NCBI GenBank assembly: GCA_900547765.1
Contig: URIA01000003.1
Coordinates: 5,709-69,708 of the forward strand
Direction of reading: 5' to 3'
DNA length: 64,000 nucleotides
Origin: an uncultured Collinsella sp.
GTDB taxonomy: Bacteria; Actinomycetota; Coriobacteriia; Coriobacteriales; Coriobacteriaceae
Shown here in pieces: positions 51,180-58,627 of this stretch (positions are counted from its first letter, which is position 1; every line of letters starts with the position of its first letter). The translations under genes and the position numbers were made by a program. Below the pieces are notes generated by a model. That model saw only the letters and a list, made by a program, of their open reading frames with translations, was not told the origin of the DNA and did no database searches.

Positions 51180-53369
51180 ATGAAGAACATCCTGCATCTG
51201 TTTAGGCGCGATGTCCAAAACGTGTCTCGCTCCGTGATCGGCTTGATTGTCGTGATGGGCCTCATTATCGTGCCGTGTCTGTACGCGTGGTTTAACATCG
51301 CCGGCAGCTGGGATCCGTACGGCAACACCGGCAATCTTAAGATCGCCGTGGTCAACACCGATGAGGGTTACGAGAGCGATCTGATTCCCGTCGAGGTTAA
51401 CGTGGGCGAAAACGTGACCGCCACCCTACGCGGCAACGAGAGCTTCGATTGGGTTGTGCTTAACGATCGCGAAAAGGCTATCGAGGGCGTTAAGTCGGGC
51501 GCGTACTATGCTGCCGTCGTTATCCCCAAAACGTTTAGTGCCGATATGATGACGCTTTTCTCGACCGACGTGAAACACGCCGATATCGAGTTTTACGAGA
51601 ACCAGAAGGCCAACGCCATCGCGCAGATCGTGACCGAGAAGGGTTCAAGCGCCGTTCAGAACCAGGTTAACGAATCTTTTACCGAGACCATTACGAGCAT
51701 CGGTCTTAAGACGGTGTCCAGCCTGCTCGATTACATGAGCACCGACCAGGTCAGCAACTTTATCGCCAACCTGTCCTCGACGCTCGGCGATTCGATTGAG
51801 GACCTGCAAGACGTTCAGGCTAATGCTTCGTCGCTGGCGGGCATTTTGAGCTCTACGTCCGATTCGTTGACGTCGGCGAGCGGTATGCTCCAGCAGACGG
51901 GTACGGTCGATGAGTCGACCAAGCGGTTGATGGAGCATGCCAAGAGCGGCATGAGCGATTCCAAAGAAGCGCTGAAGGCCGCCAACGACGCCATCAACGC
52001 CGCGATTGACGGAAGCGCTGGCTCGTTCGACAACGTGTCCGCCGAGCTTGCGAAGGCATTCGATGCCGCGAATCAGCATGTTGACCTTACGGTGTCTCAG
52101 CTCAACGATGCCGCGGCGGCGCTCAATACACGTGCCGACGATATCGACGCCACGGCCGACCAGCTCCGCGGCTTTGCCGAGCAGGTCAGTGACGAAAAGC
52201 TCCAGGAGAGCCTCAAGTCTGTGGCAACATCGCTGAACAGGATCGCGGTGGAGTATCGCAACAGCGCCAAGGACCTGACGGCAACTGCTAAGTCCCTTTC
52301 TGACAGCATGGCAGAGGTCAACAGCACGCGTGCCGAAGTCGACCAGGCCATCGCCGATGCCAAGGCGGGCATTTCGGGCGCCAAGTCCGACTACGACTCC
52401 ACGTTCTCGGTCAAGGCAAAGGAGCTCAAGAAGACGGTTTCAGGCATCCTGGACTCGCTGGATGGCATCTCGGGCGATCTGAATAGCGCCGTAGACGGCC
52501 TGACCGATGCATCCGGTTCGCTGGCAAAGGGCCTCTCCAAGGCTGCAAAGCTGGTCAACAAGGCTTCCGATCAGCTGGGTGAGGCGTCCGATAAGATCAG
52601 TGCCTTTAAGGACGAGCTCGACGGTGCCCTTATGTCGGACGATCTGGCCACGATCAAGACGATGATTGGCAATGATCCCGAGGGTCTGGCCGTGTCGCTT
52701 TCCGGTCCCGTCGCGCTCGATCGCAAGCCGGTCTATCCGATCCGCAATTACGGTTCGGCCATGGCGCCGTTCTATACGATCCTGTCGCTCTGGGTCGGCT
52801 CGATCGTGCTAGCGGCCATGATGAAGGTCTCGGTCGACGATGAGCTTATCAACGAGCTCATCCCCGTGCGCTTGCACGAGATCTACCTGGGCCGCTACCT
52901 GTTCTTTGGCGGTCTGGCCCTGCTGCAGGCAACGCTCGTGTGTGCGGGCGACATCCTGTTCTTTGGCATTCAGTGCGATAACCCATTGCAGTTTGTGCTG
53001 GCGGGCTGGGTCGCGAGTCTCGTGTTCTCCAATATCGTCTACACGCTTACGGTGTCGTTTGGCGATATCGGCAAGGCTTTGGCCGTTGTGCTGCTGGTCA
53101 TGCAGGTCGGCGGTTCGGGCGGTACGTTCCCCATCGAGATGACCGGTCCCGTGTTCCAGGCGATCTATCCGTTCCTGCCGTTTACCCACGGCATCAACGC
53201 CATGCACGCCGCCATGGCCGGTGCCTACCATATGGAGTACTGGGTTGAGCTGGGTATTCTGGCGAGCTATCTGATTCCGTCGCTGGCCCTGGGCGTCGTC
53301 TTCCGCCGCCCGGTTATCAAAGCTAACGACTGGATCATCGAAAAGCTGGAATCAACAAAGCTAATTTAG
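51180..53369 (+). CDS. YhgE/Pip family membrane protein 2
   Basis: A 729-residue paralogue of the preceding protein with the same layout: N-terminal helix at 16-36 followed by SWDPYGNTGNLKIAVVNTDEGY, a coiled-coil extracytoplasmic domain to about 510, and six membrane helices. It lacks the extra C-terminal helices. The pair probably forms a hetero-oligomer. Members of the family act as phage receptors or as parts of type VII-like secretion, but the role here is unknown. AAGGAGGTGAGG precedes the ATG. Confidence 0.85.
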   Translation: MKNILHLFRRDVQNVSRSVIGLIVVMGLIIVPCLYAWFNIAGSWDPYGNTGNLKIAVVNTDEGYESDLIPVEVNVGENVTATLRGNESFDWVVLNDREKAIEGVKSGAYYAAVVIPKTFSADMMTLFSTDVKHADIEFYENQKANAIAQIVTEKGSSAVQNQVNESFTETITSIGLKTVSSLLDYMSTDQVSNFIANLSSTLGDSIEDLQDVQANASSLAGILSSTSDSLTSASGMLQQTGTVDESTKRLMEHAKSGMSDSKEALKAANDAINAAIDGSAGSFDNVSAELAKAFDAANQHVDLTVSQLNDAAAALNTRADDIDATADQLRGFAEQVSDEKLQESLKSVATSLNRIAVEYRNSAKDLTATAKSLSDSMAEVNSTRAEVDQAIADAKAGISGAKSDYDSTFSVKAKELKKTVSGILDSLDGISGDLNSAVDGLTDASGSLAKGLSKAAKLVNKASDQLGEASDKISAFKDELDGALMSDDLATIKTMIGNDPEGLAVSLSGPVALDRKPVYPIRNYGSAMAPFYTILSLWVGSIVLAAMMKVSVDDELINELIPVRLHEIYLGRYLFFGGLALLQATLVCAGDILFFGIQCDNPLQFVLAGWVASLVFSNIVYTLTVSFGDIGKALAVVLLVMQVGGSGGTFPIEMTGPVFQAIYPFLPFTHGINAMHAAMAGAYHMEYWVELGILASYLIPSLALGVVFRRPVIKANDWIIEKLESTKLI

Positions 53370-53782
53370 TGCGGCAACGTTAACGCTGACGCAGCACTAA
53401 TGCCAGCGAGCGAGCCGCATTTGCGCCAAGGTGACGTGAAATGAAAGGGCGCTGACCTTCTGGTCGCGCCCTTGAAATTGAACGTCAGATTGGCGTGAAT
53501 GCGGCTCGCGCAGCGTCGGCCGGTCCGCCGTTCGGCAGAACGGCGGAATAAAACTATTTCACGTCACCTTGCTCGCTTGGGGCCGTTTTCGCTGACGTTG
53601 ACGGAACATCGAGGTTATTCAAGTCGGTACTTTAGCGGGCTGGATTGCACGGGCTGCTTGGTTGTTGCTACAGTAGCGGGGCGTGCCGGGGGTCCGGTGC
53701 GCCCTGTTTTTATTTGACCATGAGGCGGCACGCAGCCATACGCGTGCGGACACCACGCCCAGATTGAGTGCGAGGATGTTCC
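53370..53782. other. Intergenic stretch between the second YhgE/Pip gene and the DMT exporter gene
   Basis: It contains palindrome family 2, copy 2, and further inverted repeats: AAGGTGACGTGAAAT (53428-53442) is matched in reverse at 53556-53570. From 53600 to 53770 I see no gene. Confidence 0.6.
53399..53547 (-). repeat. Palindrome family 2, copy 2 (inverted)
   Basis: Read on the minus strand it starts TCCGCCGTTC..GAACGGCGGACC, continues GACGCTGCGC, then a variable stem whose outer arm is GCGAGCCGCAT/ATGCGGCTCGC and inner arm AAGGGCGC/GCGCCCTT, with tip GACCAGAAGGTC, and ends GCTCGCTGGCATT. The first 40 bases match copy 1 at 36 positions, while the stems are unrelated. Confidence 0.82.
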
Positions 53783-54766
53783 ATGGCCCAATACGCTGCC
53801 AACGAAATCGAAAACTTGCCCGATAGCCCAGTAGCCCGTGAGGATTTGGGCGCGGGCGGTATTCCCCGGGGCGCCGGCGCACGCTCTCCGCTGTTCTGGA
53901 AGGTTCTGCTCCTTTCGGTGGCGGTCATCTGGGGCTACTCCTTTACCACTATGAAGGACGCACTCGGCACCATTCCGGTGTTCGCGCTGCTCTATGTACG
54001 TTTTCTGCCCGCAGCGTTGGTCATGTTTGCCGTCTTCCACAAGCGCATCATCGCGCACCTCAACGCTCGCAACCTGATCGTTGGCCTGAGTATGGGCGTG
54101 CTCATGTGGGCGGCCTATGCGTTGCAGACGGTCGGTCTGGCACATACTACGGCGGGCAAGAATGCTTTTTTGACGGGCACGTATTGCATCCTTGTACCGT
54201 TCGCGAGCTATTTTCTGAGCGGCGAAAAACTCACCCGTTATAACCTGGGCGCGGCGCTGCTGTGCTTGGCGGGCATTGGTTTGGTGGCGCTCGATAGCGT
54301 TGAATTCAACATCGGTGACGTCATTACGCTGGCGGGTGCGGCCTTTTTCGCCATCCAGATGGCGGTGACTGCCAAGTACGGTCGCAAAATGGACATTAAC
54401 GTCATCACGTTTTGGATGTTTGTGGGCAACGGCGTGCTGAGCCTGGCAACGTCGCTGCTATTCGAGACCCAAGCGCCTCTGTCCGTTTGGACGCCGAGCT
54501 TTATCAGTGCGATGGCGTTTCTCTCGGTGGGCTGCACATGCGCGGCTCTGCTCATCCAAAACGTCGGCCTGGCGCATGTCCCGGCCTCGACGGGCTCGCT
54601 GCTCCTTTCGATGGAGTCGCCTTCGGGTGTGCTGTTCTCGGTGCTGCTGATGGGGGAGGCGCTCACCTCGCGCCTGCTCGCCGGCTTCGCGCTCATCTTC
54701 CTGTCGATTATCTTGAGCGAGACTCACTTCGATTTTTTGCGTCGAAAGCCGCGCCCGCAATTGTAA
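53783..54766 (+). CDS. DMT superfamily (EamA) exporter
   Basis: A 327-residue membrane protein with ten helices in two EamA repeats. After a 40-residue polar start comes LLLSVAVIWGYSFTTMKDAL, typical of the family, then ALQTVGLAHTTAGKNAFLTGTYCILVPF. The second half has LLIQNVGLAHVPASTGSLLLSMESPSGVLFSVLLMGE. GCGAGGA precedes ATG 53783; GTG 53768 is less likely. Substrate unknown; amino acids or metabolites are typical. Confidence 0.9.
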   Translation: MAQYAANEIENLPDSPVAREDLGAGGIPRGAGARSPLFWKVLLLSVAVIWGYSFTTMKDALGTIPVFALLYVRFLPAALVMFAVFHKRIIAHLNARNLIVGLSMGVLMWAAYALQTVGLAHTTAGKNAFLTGTYCILVPFASYFLSGEKLTRYNLGAALLCLAGIGLVALDSVEFNIGDVITLAGAAFFAIQMAVTAKYGRKMDINVITFWMFVGNGVLSLATSLLFETQAPLSVWTPSFISAMAFLSVGCTCAALLIQNVGLAHVPASTGSLLLSMESPSGVLFSVLLMGEALTSRLLAGFALIFLSIILSETHFDFLRRKPRPQL

Positions 54767-54778
54767 ACAACTTGTTGC

Positions 54779-54805
54779 GCCGCCCTCCTGGGGCGGCATT
54801 TTTTA
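54779..54805 (+). terminator. Terminator of the DMT exporter gene
   Basis: GCCGCCC-TCCTG-GGGCGGC followed by ATTTTTTAT. Confidence 0.88.
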
Positions 54806-54882
54806 TGCCTCGCCCTTAAAGTAGTACCTTGCACTTTACGCTATCAAAGTGCTTGCTGCAAAAACGATACTGGAGGGCATCT

Positions 54883-56178
54883 ATGGCACCAGCTTTGTCC
54901 GATCTTCAACCGCAATCAGCGCCCAAGGCCACCGCAGCGGCGCAGACCGCTATCGGTGACGGTCTTGTTGCAGAAGCTCAGGCTTTTGCAGACGAGCTCG
55001 CTGCGTGGCGACACGATCTCCACCAGATGCCCGAGCTGGGTAATAGCCTCCCACAGACCTCTGCGTATATCCAAGCGCGCCTGACCGAGATGGACATCCC
55101 ATTTGCCACGCTCGTCGATGGTTCCTGCGTTGTGGGCCTTGTCGGCGCCGGTGCCGCCGCGGCCCAGGGCAATGGCGTCTGCACGGACGAACAAGCCGGT
55201 ACGGTCATCATGCTGCGTGGCGACATGGATGCCTTGCCCGTTGCCGAGGAATCCGGCGAGCCCTTTGCATCCACCAACGGCTGCATGCACGCTTGCGGTC
55301 ACGATATGCACGCGACGGCGCTGCTTGGTGCGGCTCGTATGCTCAAAGCGCGCGAGGCAGAGCTTGTTGATGCCAACGCCACGGTTAAGTTGCTGTTCCA
55401 GCCGGGCGAGGAAACCTTTGAGGGTGCCCGCGCCGCCATCGCCGACGGTCTGCTACGGAACCCGCGTCCTCAGGTCGCCTTTGCCATGCATGTCAATAGC
55501 CAGTCGCCGCTTGGCCTGGTGCTTTACGGCAGTCCGGCGCTCTCGGGCGTGTACGGTTTCCGCGTCACGCTGCAGGGCAAGGGCGGTCATGGCTCGAGCC
55601 CCGAGATCTGCATCGACCCCATTACGGCGGGTGTGCACGTGCATCTGGCACTTCAGGAGCTCATCTCCCGCGAGGTGCCGGCGGCCAAGGAGGTCGCGCT
55701 TACCGTTGGCAAGTTCGCCGGCGGTCAGGCCGCAAATGTCATCCCCGACACTTGTGTGCTCGAGGGAACGCTGCGTGGCTTCGACGTCGAGCTCATGGAG
55801 CACCTCAAGACCCGCATCGCCGAGGTCGTCAAAGGTGTTGCCACGACCTATCGCACGCCGGCGACTATCGAGACGCTCTCGGATGTTCCCCCGCTCGTAC
55901 TCGATGACGACATGACCCAGGCGTCGCTTGGCTACGTGGGCGTGGTGCTGCCCAAGGCCGCCTTCCTGCCGCTGTTCCACGCCATGGCGAGCGAGGACTT
56001 CGCGCTGATCTCGAGCGAGATCCCGAGTGCGTACTTTACCGTGGGCGCAGCTGTGACCGATACGGACGAGCATTTTGCCCAGCACCATCCCAAGGCACGT
56101 TTTAACGATGCCGAGCTGCCGCTCGGTGCTGCGGCCTATACCGCCGTCGCTTTGGGCTATATCGCCGACCACCGGTAG
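54883..56178 (+). CDS. M20 family amidohydrolase
   Basis: A 431-residue metallopeptidase-like protein of the M20D group, which includes IAA-amino acid hydrolases and N-acyl amino acid deacylases. WRHDLHQMPELG, GTVIMLRGDMDALPV, CMHACGHDMHATALLGAARML and LLFQPGEETFEGAR provide the metal site, and the lid domain includes GKGGHGSSPEICIDPI. The C-terminal MASEDFALI matches. TGGAGGG precedes the ATG. Substrate unknown. Confidence 0.9.
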   Translation: MAPALSDLQPQSAPKATAAAQTAIGDGLVAEAQAFADELAAWRHDLHQMPELGNSLPQTSAYIQARLTEMDIPFATLVDGSCVVGLVGAGAAAAQGNGVCTDEQAGTVIMLRGDMDALPVAEESGEPFASTNGCMHACGHDMHATALLGAARMLKAREAELVDANATVKLLFQPGEETFEGARAAIADGLLRNPRPQVAFAMHVNSQSPLGLVLYGSPALSGVYGFRVTLQGKGGHGSSPEICIDPITAGVHVHLALQELISREVPAAKEVALTVGKFAGGQAANVIPDTCVLEGTLRGFDVELMEHLKTRIAEVVKGVATTYRTPATIETLSDVPPLVLDDDMTQASLGYVGVVLPKAAFLPLFHAMASEDFALISSEIPSAYFTVGAAVTDTDEHFAQHHPKARFNDAELPLGAAAYTAVALGYIADHR

Positions 56179-56188
56179 CATCCAACCT

Positions 56189-56245
56189 TGCCTTTCAAGC
56201 CTGCGGGCATGGCCATAAGGCCTATGCCCTTGTCTTTCAAGGCAA
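56189..56245 (+). terminator. Probable terminator of the amidohydrolase gene
   Basis: TTGCCTT and AAGGCAA form outer arms; GGGCATGGCC and GGCCTATGCCC the inner hairpin. The T-run (TTGTCTTT) is weak. Confidence 0.5.
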
Positions 56246-56301
56246 TCTTGGGCACTACCGGCGCCCGGCGCCGGCTATTCGTTTGTTAAATAAGGAGAAG
56301 T

Positions 56302-56751
56302 ATGCCCCAGCAGCGTAAGTTCTTCCCCGGCTGGCTCGTGGTGGCCTCCGGCTTCGTGATCATGGCCACGTGCTACACGATTTTCGTCAACTGCATGAGC
56401 CTGTTCCAGCCGCTCATCGTCAGCGACTTGGGAATATCTCTTGCGCAGTACAACATCTCCAATGCGATCTCTACCGTGGTGAGCGTTATCGGATCGCTTG
56501 TCATTGGCCATGTTGCCGATAAAGTAAGCGGTCGCGTTTTGGGCTCCCTAACCGTTATCGCCACCTCGGCGGTGCTCGCGGGCATGAGCTTTGTGGGTGA
56601 GCTTTGGCAGGTCTATGTGCTCTTTGCCGTCTCGGGCTCCTTTGCGAGCGCCTGGATCGTGTGCCTGGTGTGTTCTGTTGTCATGCTCGTATTCCTGCTG
56701 GCCTCGGAGCCCATCGCCGCCAAGCTGCGCGCAAGCGTGGCGGGGGAGTAG
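56302..56751 (+). pseudogene. MFS transporter with large internal deletion
   Basis: The 149-residue frame begins like a full transporter of the oxalate/formate-antiporter-type major facilitator group (FFPGWLVVASGFVIMATCYTI, ISNAISTVVSVIGSLVIGHVADKV), with about three and a half helices. At about residue 110 it passes directly into WIVCLVCSVVMLVFLLASEPIAAKLR, which looks like the last helix and tail of such a protein. A complete protein has 12 helices and around 400 residues, so some 250 internal residues are missing without a frameshift. AAGGAGAAG still precedes the ATG. Confidence 0.7.
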
Positions 56752-56786
56752 GCGTCCGTCGCTCTTTTCTGTTCGCCCCGTTCTGT

Positions 56787-56850
56787 CCGTGGCCGCCTTG
56801 GAAGCCGAATGGATGCTCGTACCATCATTCGGTTTCCAAGGCGGCCACGG
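56787..56850. repeat. Palindrome upstream of hisS, first
   Basis: The 17 bases CCGTGGCCGCCTTGGAA pair with their exact complement at the other end, and GCCGAATG pairs with CATTCGGT inside. The loop is ATGCTCGTACCAT-like. Confidence 0.9.
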
Positions 56851-56870
56851 GCCTACGAAATGATCCCTAT

Positions 56871-56914
56871 TCCTCCGTCCCCAAGGGATCACGTGATCCG
56901 AAGGGGACGGAGGA
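56871..56914. repeat. Palindrome upstream of hisS, second
   Basis: TCCTCCGTCCCC and GGGGACGGAGGA form 12-base arms. The centre is itself a palindrome, GGATCACGTGATCC. Confidence 0.9.
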
Positions 56915-56924
56915 AAACGGATCG

Positions 56925-56996
56925 CAAACAGCGGCGGCGCGTCTGGCCGAACGAGTCCCCATACCCTCGTTCGGTCAGACGCGCCGCCGCTGTTTG
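56925..56996. repeat. Palindrome upstream of hisS, third
   Basis: Perfect 21-base arms (56925-56945 and 56976-56996) enclose a second stem GCCGAACGAG/CTCGTTCGGT and the loop TCCCCATACC. It lies between the second palindrome and the putative -10 box of hisS. Confidence 0.9.
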
Positions 56997-57007
56997 TATT
57001 TGTGCCG

Positions 57008-57013
57008 TATAAT
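57008..57013 (+). promoter_or_regulatory. Likely -10 box of hisS
   Basis: TATAAT within CCGTATAATGACC, 42 bases before the start codon. The expected -35 position falls in the right arm of the third palindrome. Confidence 0.55.
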
Positions 57014-57055
57014 GACCGTTACCTATGACGCGATACAAAAGAAAGGTGTTTGCCC

Positions 57056-58369
57056 ATGCAGGCACAGAAGGCGGAGGGAACCCGCGACCTTATCGGCGCC
57101 GAGATGCGCGCCTGGCAAAAGATGCAGCAGATTGCGGCCGGCGTGTTCGAGCCGTTTGGTTTTAAACCCATCGAGACGCCCGCGATCGAGCAGGTGGACG
57201 TGTTTGTCCACGGTATCGGCCAGTCGACCGACGTCGTGCGCAAGGAAATGTTCCGCGTGTTCAGCGGTGCCAACCTGGAGCGTGTCTTTACCGAGGGCAC
57301 CGACATCAAACTCAAGCCCAAGCAGCGCCTGGCGCTTCGCCCCGAGGGCACGGCCGGCGTGGTGCGCGCTGTCGTCGAGAACAATCTGGTGCCCCAGGGC
57401 TCCACGCCGTTTAAGGCGTACTACGCCGAGGCCATGTTCCGCGGCGAGCGTCCCCAGAAGGGCCGCCTGCGCCAGTTCCACCAGGTGGGCATCGAGTGGC
57501 TCGGCGCTCCCGATCCGGCGGCAGACGCCGAGTGCATCATCATGCTCATGGAGTTTTACAAGCGCCTGGGCTTCGATCTTTCCAAGCTTCGTCTGCTCAT
57601 TAACTCGATGGGCGACGCTCAGTGCCGTCCGGCTTACCGCGAGCAGGTCAAGCAGTTTATCCTCGATCACGCCGACGAGATGTGCGATGAGTGCCGCGAG
57701 CGCGCCGAGCTCAACCCGCTGCGCGCCTTCGACTGCAAGAACGACCATTGCCGTGAGATCATGGCCGACGCCCCGCTGATGGGCGACAACCTGTGCGATG
57801 AGTGCCGCGAGCACTACGAGCAAGTCAAGCGCTATCTGGACGCCGCCGGTATCGAGTATGTCGAGGATCCCACCTTGGTGCGCGGCCTGGACTACTACAC
57901 CCGTACTGTCTTTGAGGTCGAGGCCCCTGGCGCCGGCGTCGGCTCCATCGGCGGCGGCGGCCGCTACGATGGCCTCGTCGAGCTCGAGGGCGGCAAGCCC
58001 ACGGCAGGCGTCGGCTTCGCCGTCGGTTTTGAGCGCGCCCTGCTGGCCCTGCAGGCCTTTGGCAGCGACCTGGGTGCCGAGGAGGTCCCGTGCGTCTACG
58101 TCGCCAATGCCGGCAAGGAGCTGCGTCAGAACGTCTTTACCATTACGCAGCAGCTTCGCGCCGCAGGGATTGTGACCGAGGCCGACTATCAGGGCCGTTC
58201 GCTCAAGGCCCAGTTTAAGCAGGCCGATAAGGTAGGCGCCAAGCTCATCCTGGTCCTGGGCGGCGACGAGCTTGCCGCCGGCAAGGTCAAGGTGCGCGAC
58301 ATGCAGAGCCATGACGAGGTTCTCGTCGATCTGGCCAACGTCGTCGAGGCGGTTCGCGAGCGTCTGTAG
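57056..58369 (+). CDS. hisS: Histidine-tRNA ligase
   Basis: A 437-residue class II synthetase. Motif 1 is around FEPFGFKPIETPAIE, motif 2 in YYAEAMFRGERPQKGRLRQFHQVGIEWLG, and the histidine-specific segments are RGLDYYTRTVFE and GGGGRYDGLVE. The C-terminal anticodon domain (from about 335) begins VYVANAGKELRQN. ATG 57056 after GAAAGG is preferred to TTG 57050. Confidence 0.97.
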   Translation: MQAQKAEGTRDLIGAEMRAWQKMQQIAAGVFEPFGFKPIETPAIEQVDVFVHGIGQSTDVVRKEMFRVFSGANLERVFTEGTDIKLKPKQRLALRPEGTAGVVRAVVENNLVPQGSTPFKAYYAEAMFRGERPQKGRLRQFHQVGIEWLGAPDPAADAECIIMLMEFYKRLGFDLSKLRLLINSMGDAQCRPAYREQVKQFILDHADEMCDECRERAELNPLRAFDCKNDHCREIMADAPLMGDNLCDECREHYEQVKRYLDAAGIEYVEDPTLVRGLDYYTRTVFEVEAPGAGVGSIGGGGRYDGLVELEGGKPTAGVGFAVGFERALLALQAFGSDLGAEEVPCVYVANAGKELRQNVFTITQQLRAAGIVTEADYQGRSLKAQFKQADKVGAKLILVLGGDELAAGKVKVRDMQSHDEVLVDLANVVEAVRERL

Positions 58370-58523
58370 CGCATGATTTTTGAGCTGCGGACCCGCTAAC
58401 ATGTCCCGCTCGCGACGAGCTATTGTTACGGGGGTGTTTCGCATTTATGCGGAATGCCCTCGCTTGCATATGCTGCCCACCGAGAAATACGACCATTTGG
58501 GGCAAAAACCCTTGCAATGCAGA

Positions 58524-58583
58524 AAATACTTTTGTGTGGTAAAGCGCAATCAGTGTCGAAAGTATTTCTCAAGCGCCTATAAT
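58524..58583 (+). promoter_or_regulatory. Promoter region of ppc with inverted repeat
   Basis: TATAAT lies at 58578-58583. AAATACTTT (58524-58532) and AAAGTATTT (58559-58567) are perfect inverted repeats that cover the -35 position. A regulator binding here would control PEP carboxylase. Confidence 0.5.
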
Positions 58584-58627
58584 GAATACCGCATGTTACG
58601 TGCATAGAAGGAGGAATGGGAGGAAAC

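Larger units (their letters stand above)
56752..57055. other. Intergenic stretch with three consecutive large palindromes before hisS
   Basis: Apart from the palindromes described separately, a GAAAGG ribosome site for hisS lies at 57041-57046 and a TATAAT at 57008-57013. No additional gene was found. Confidence 0.65.
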
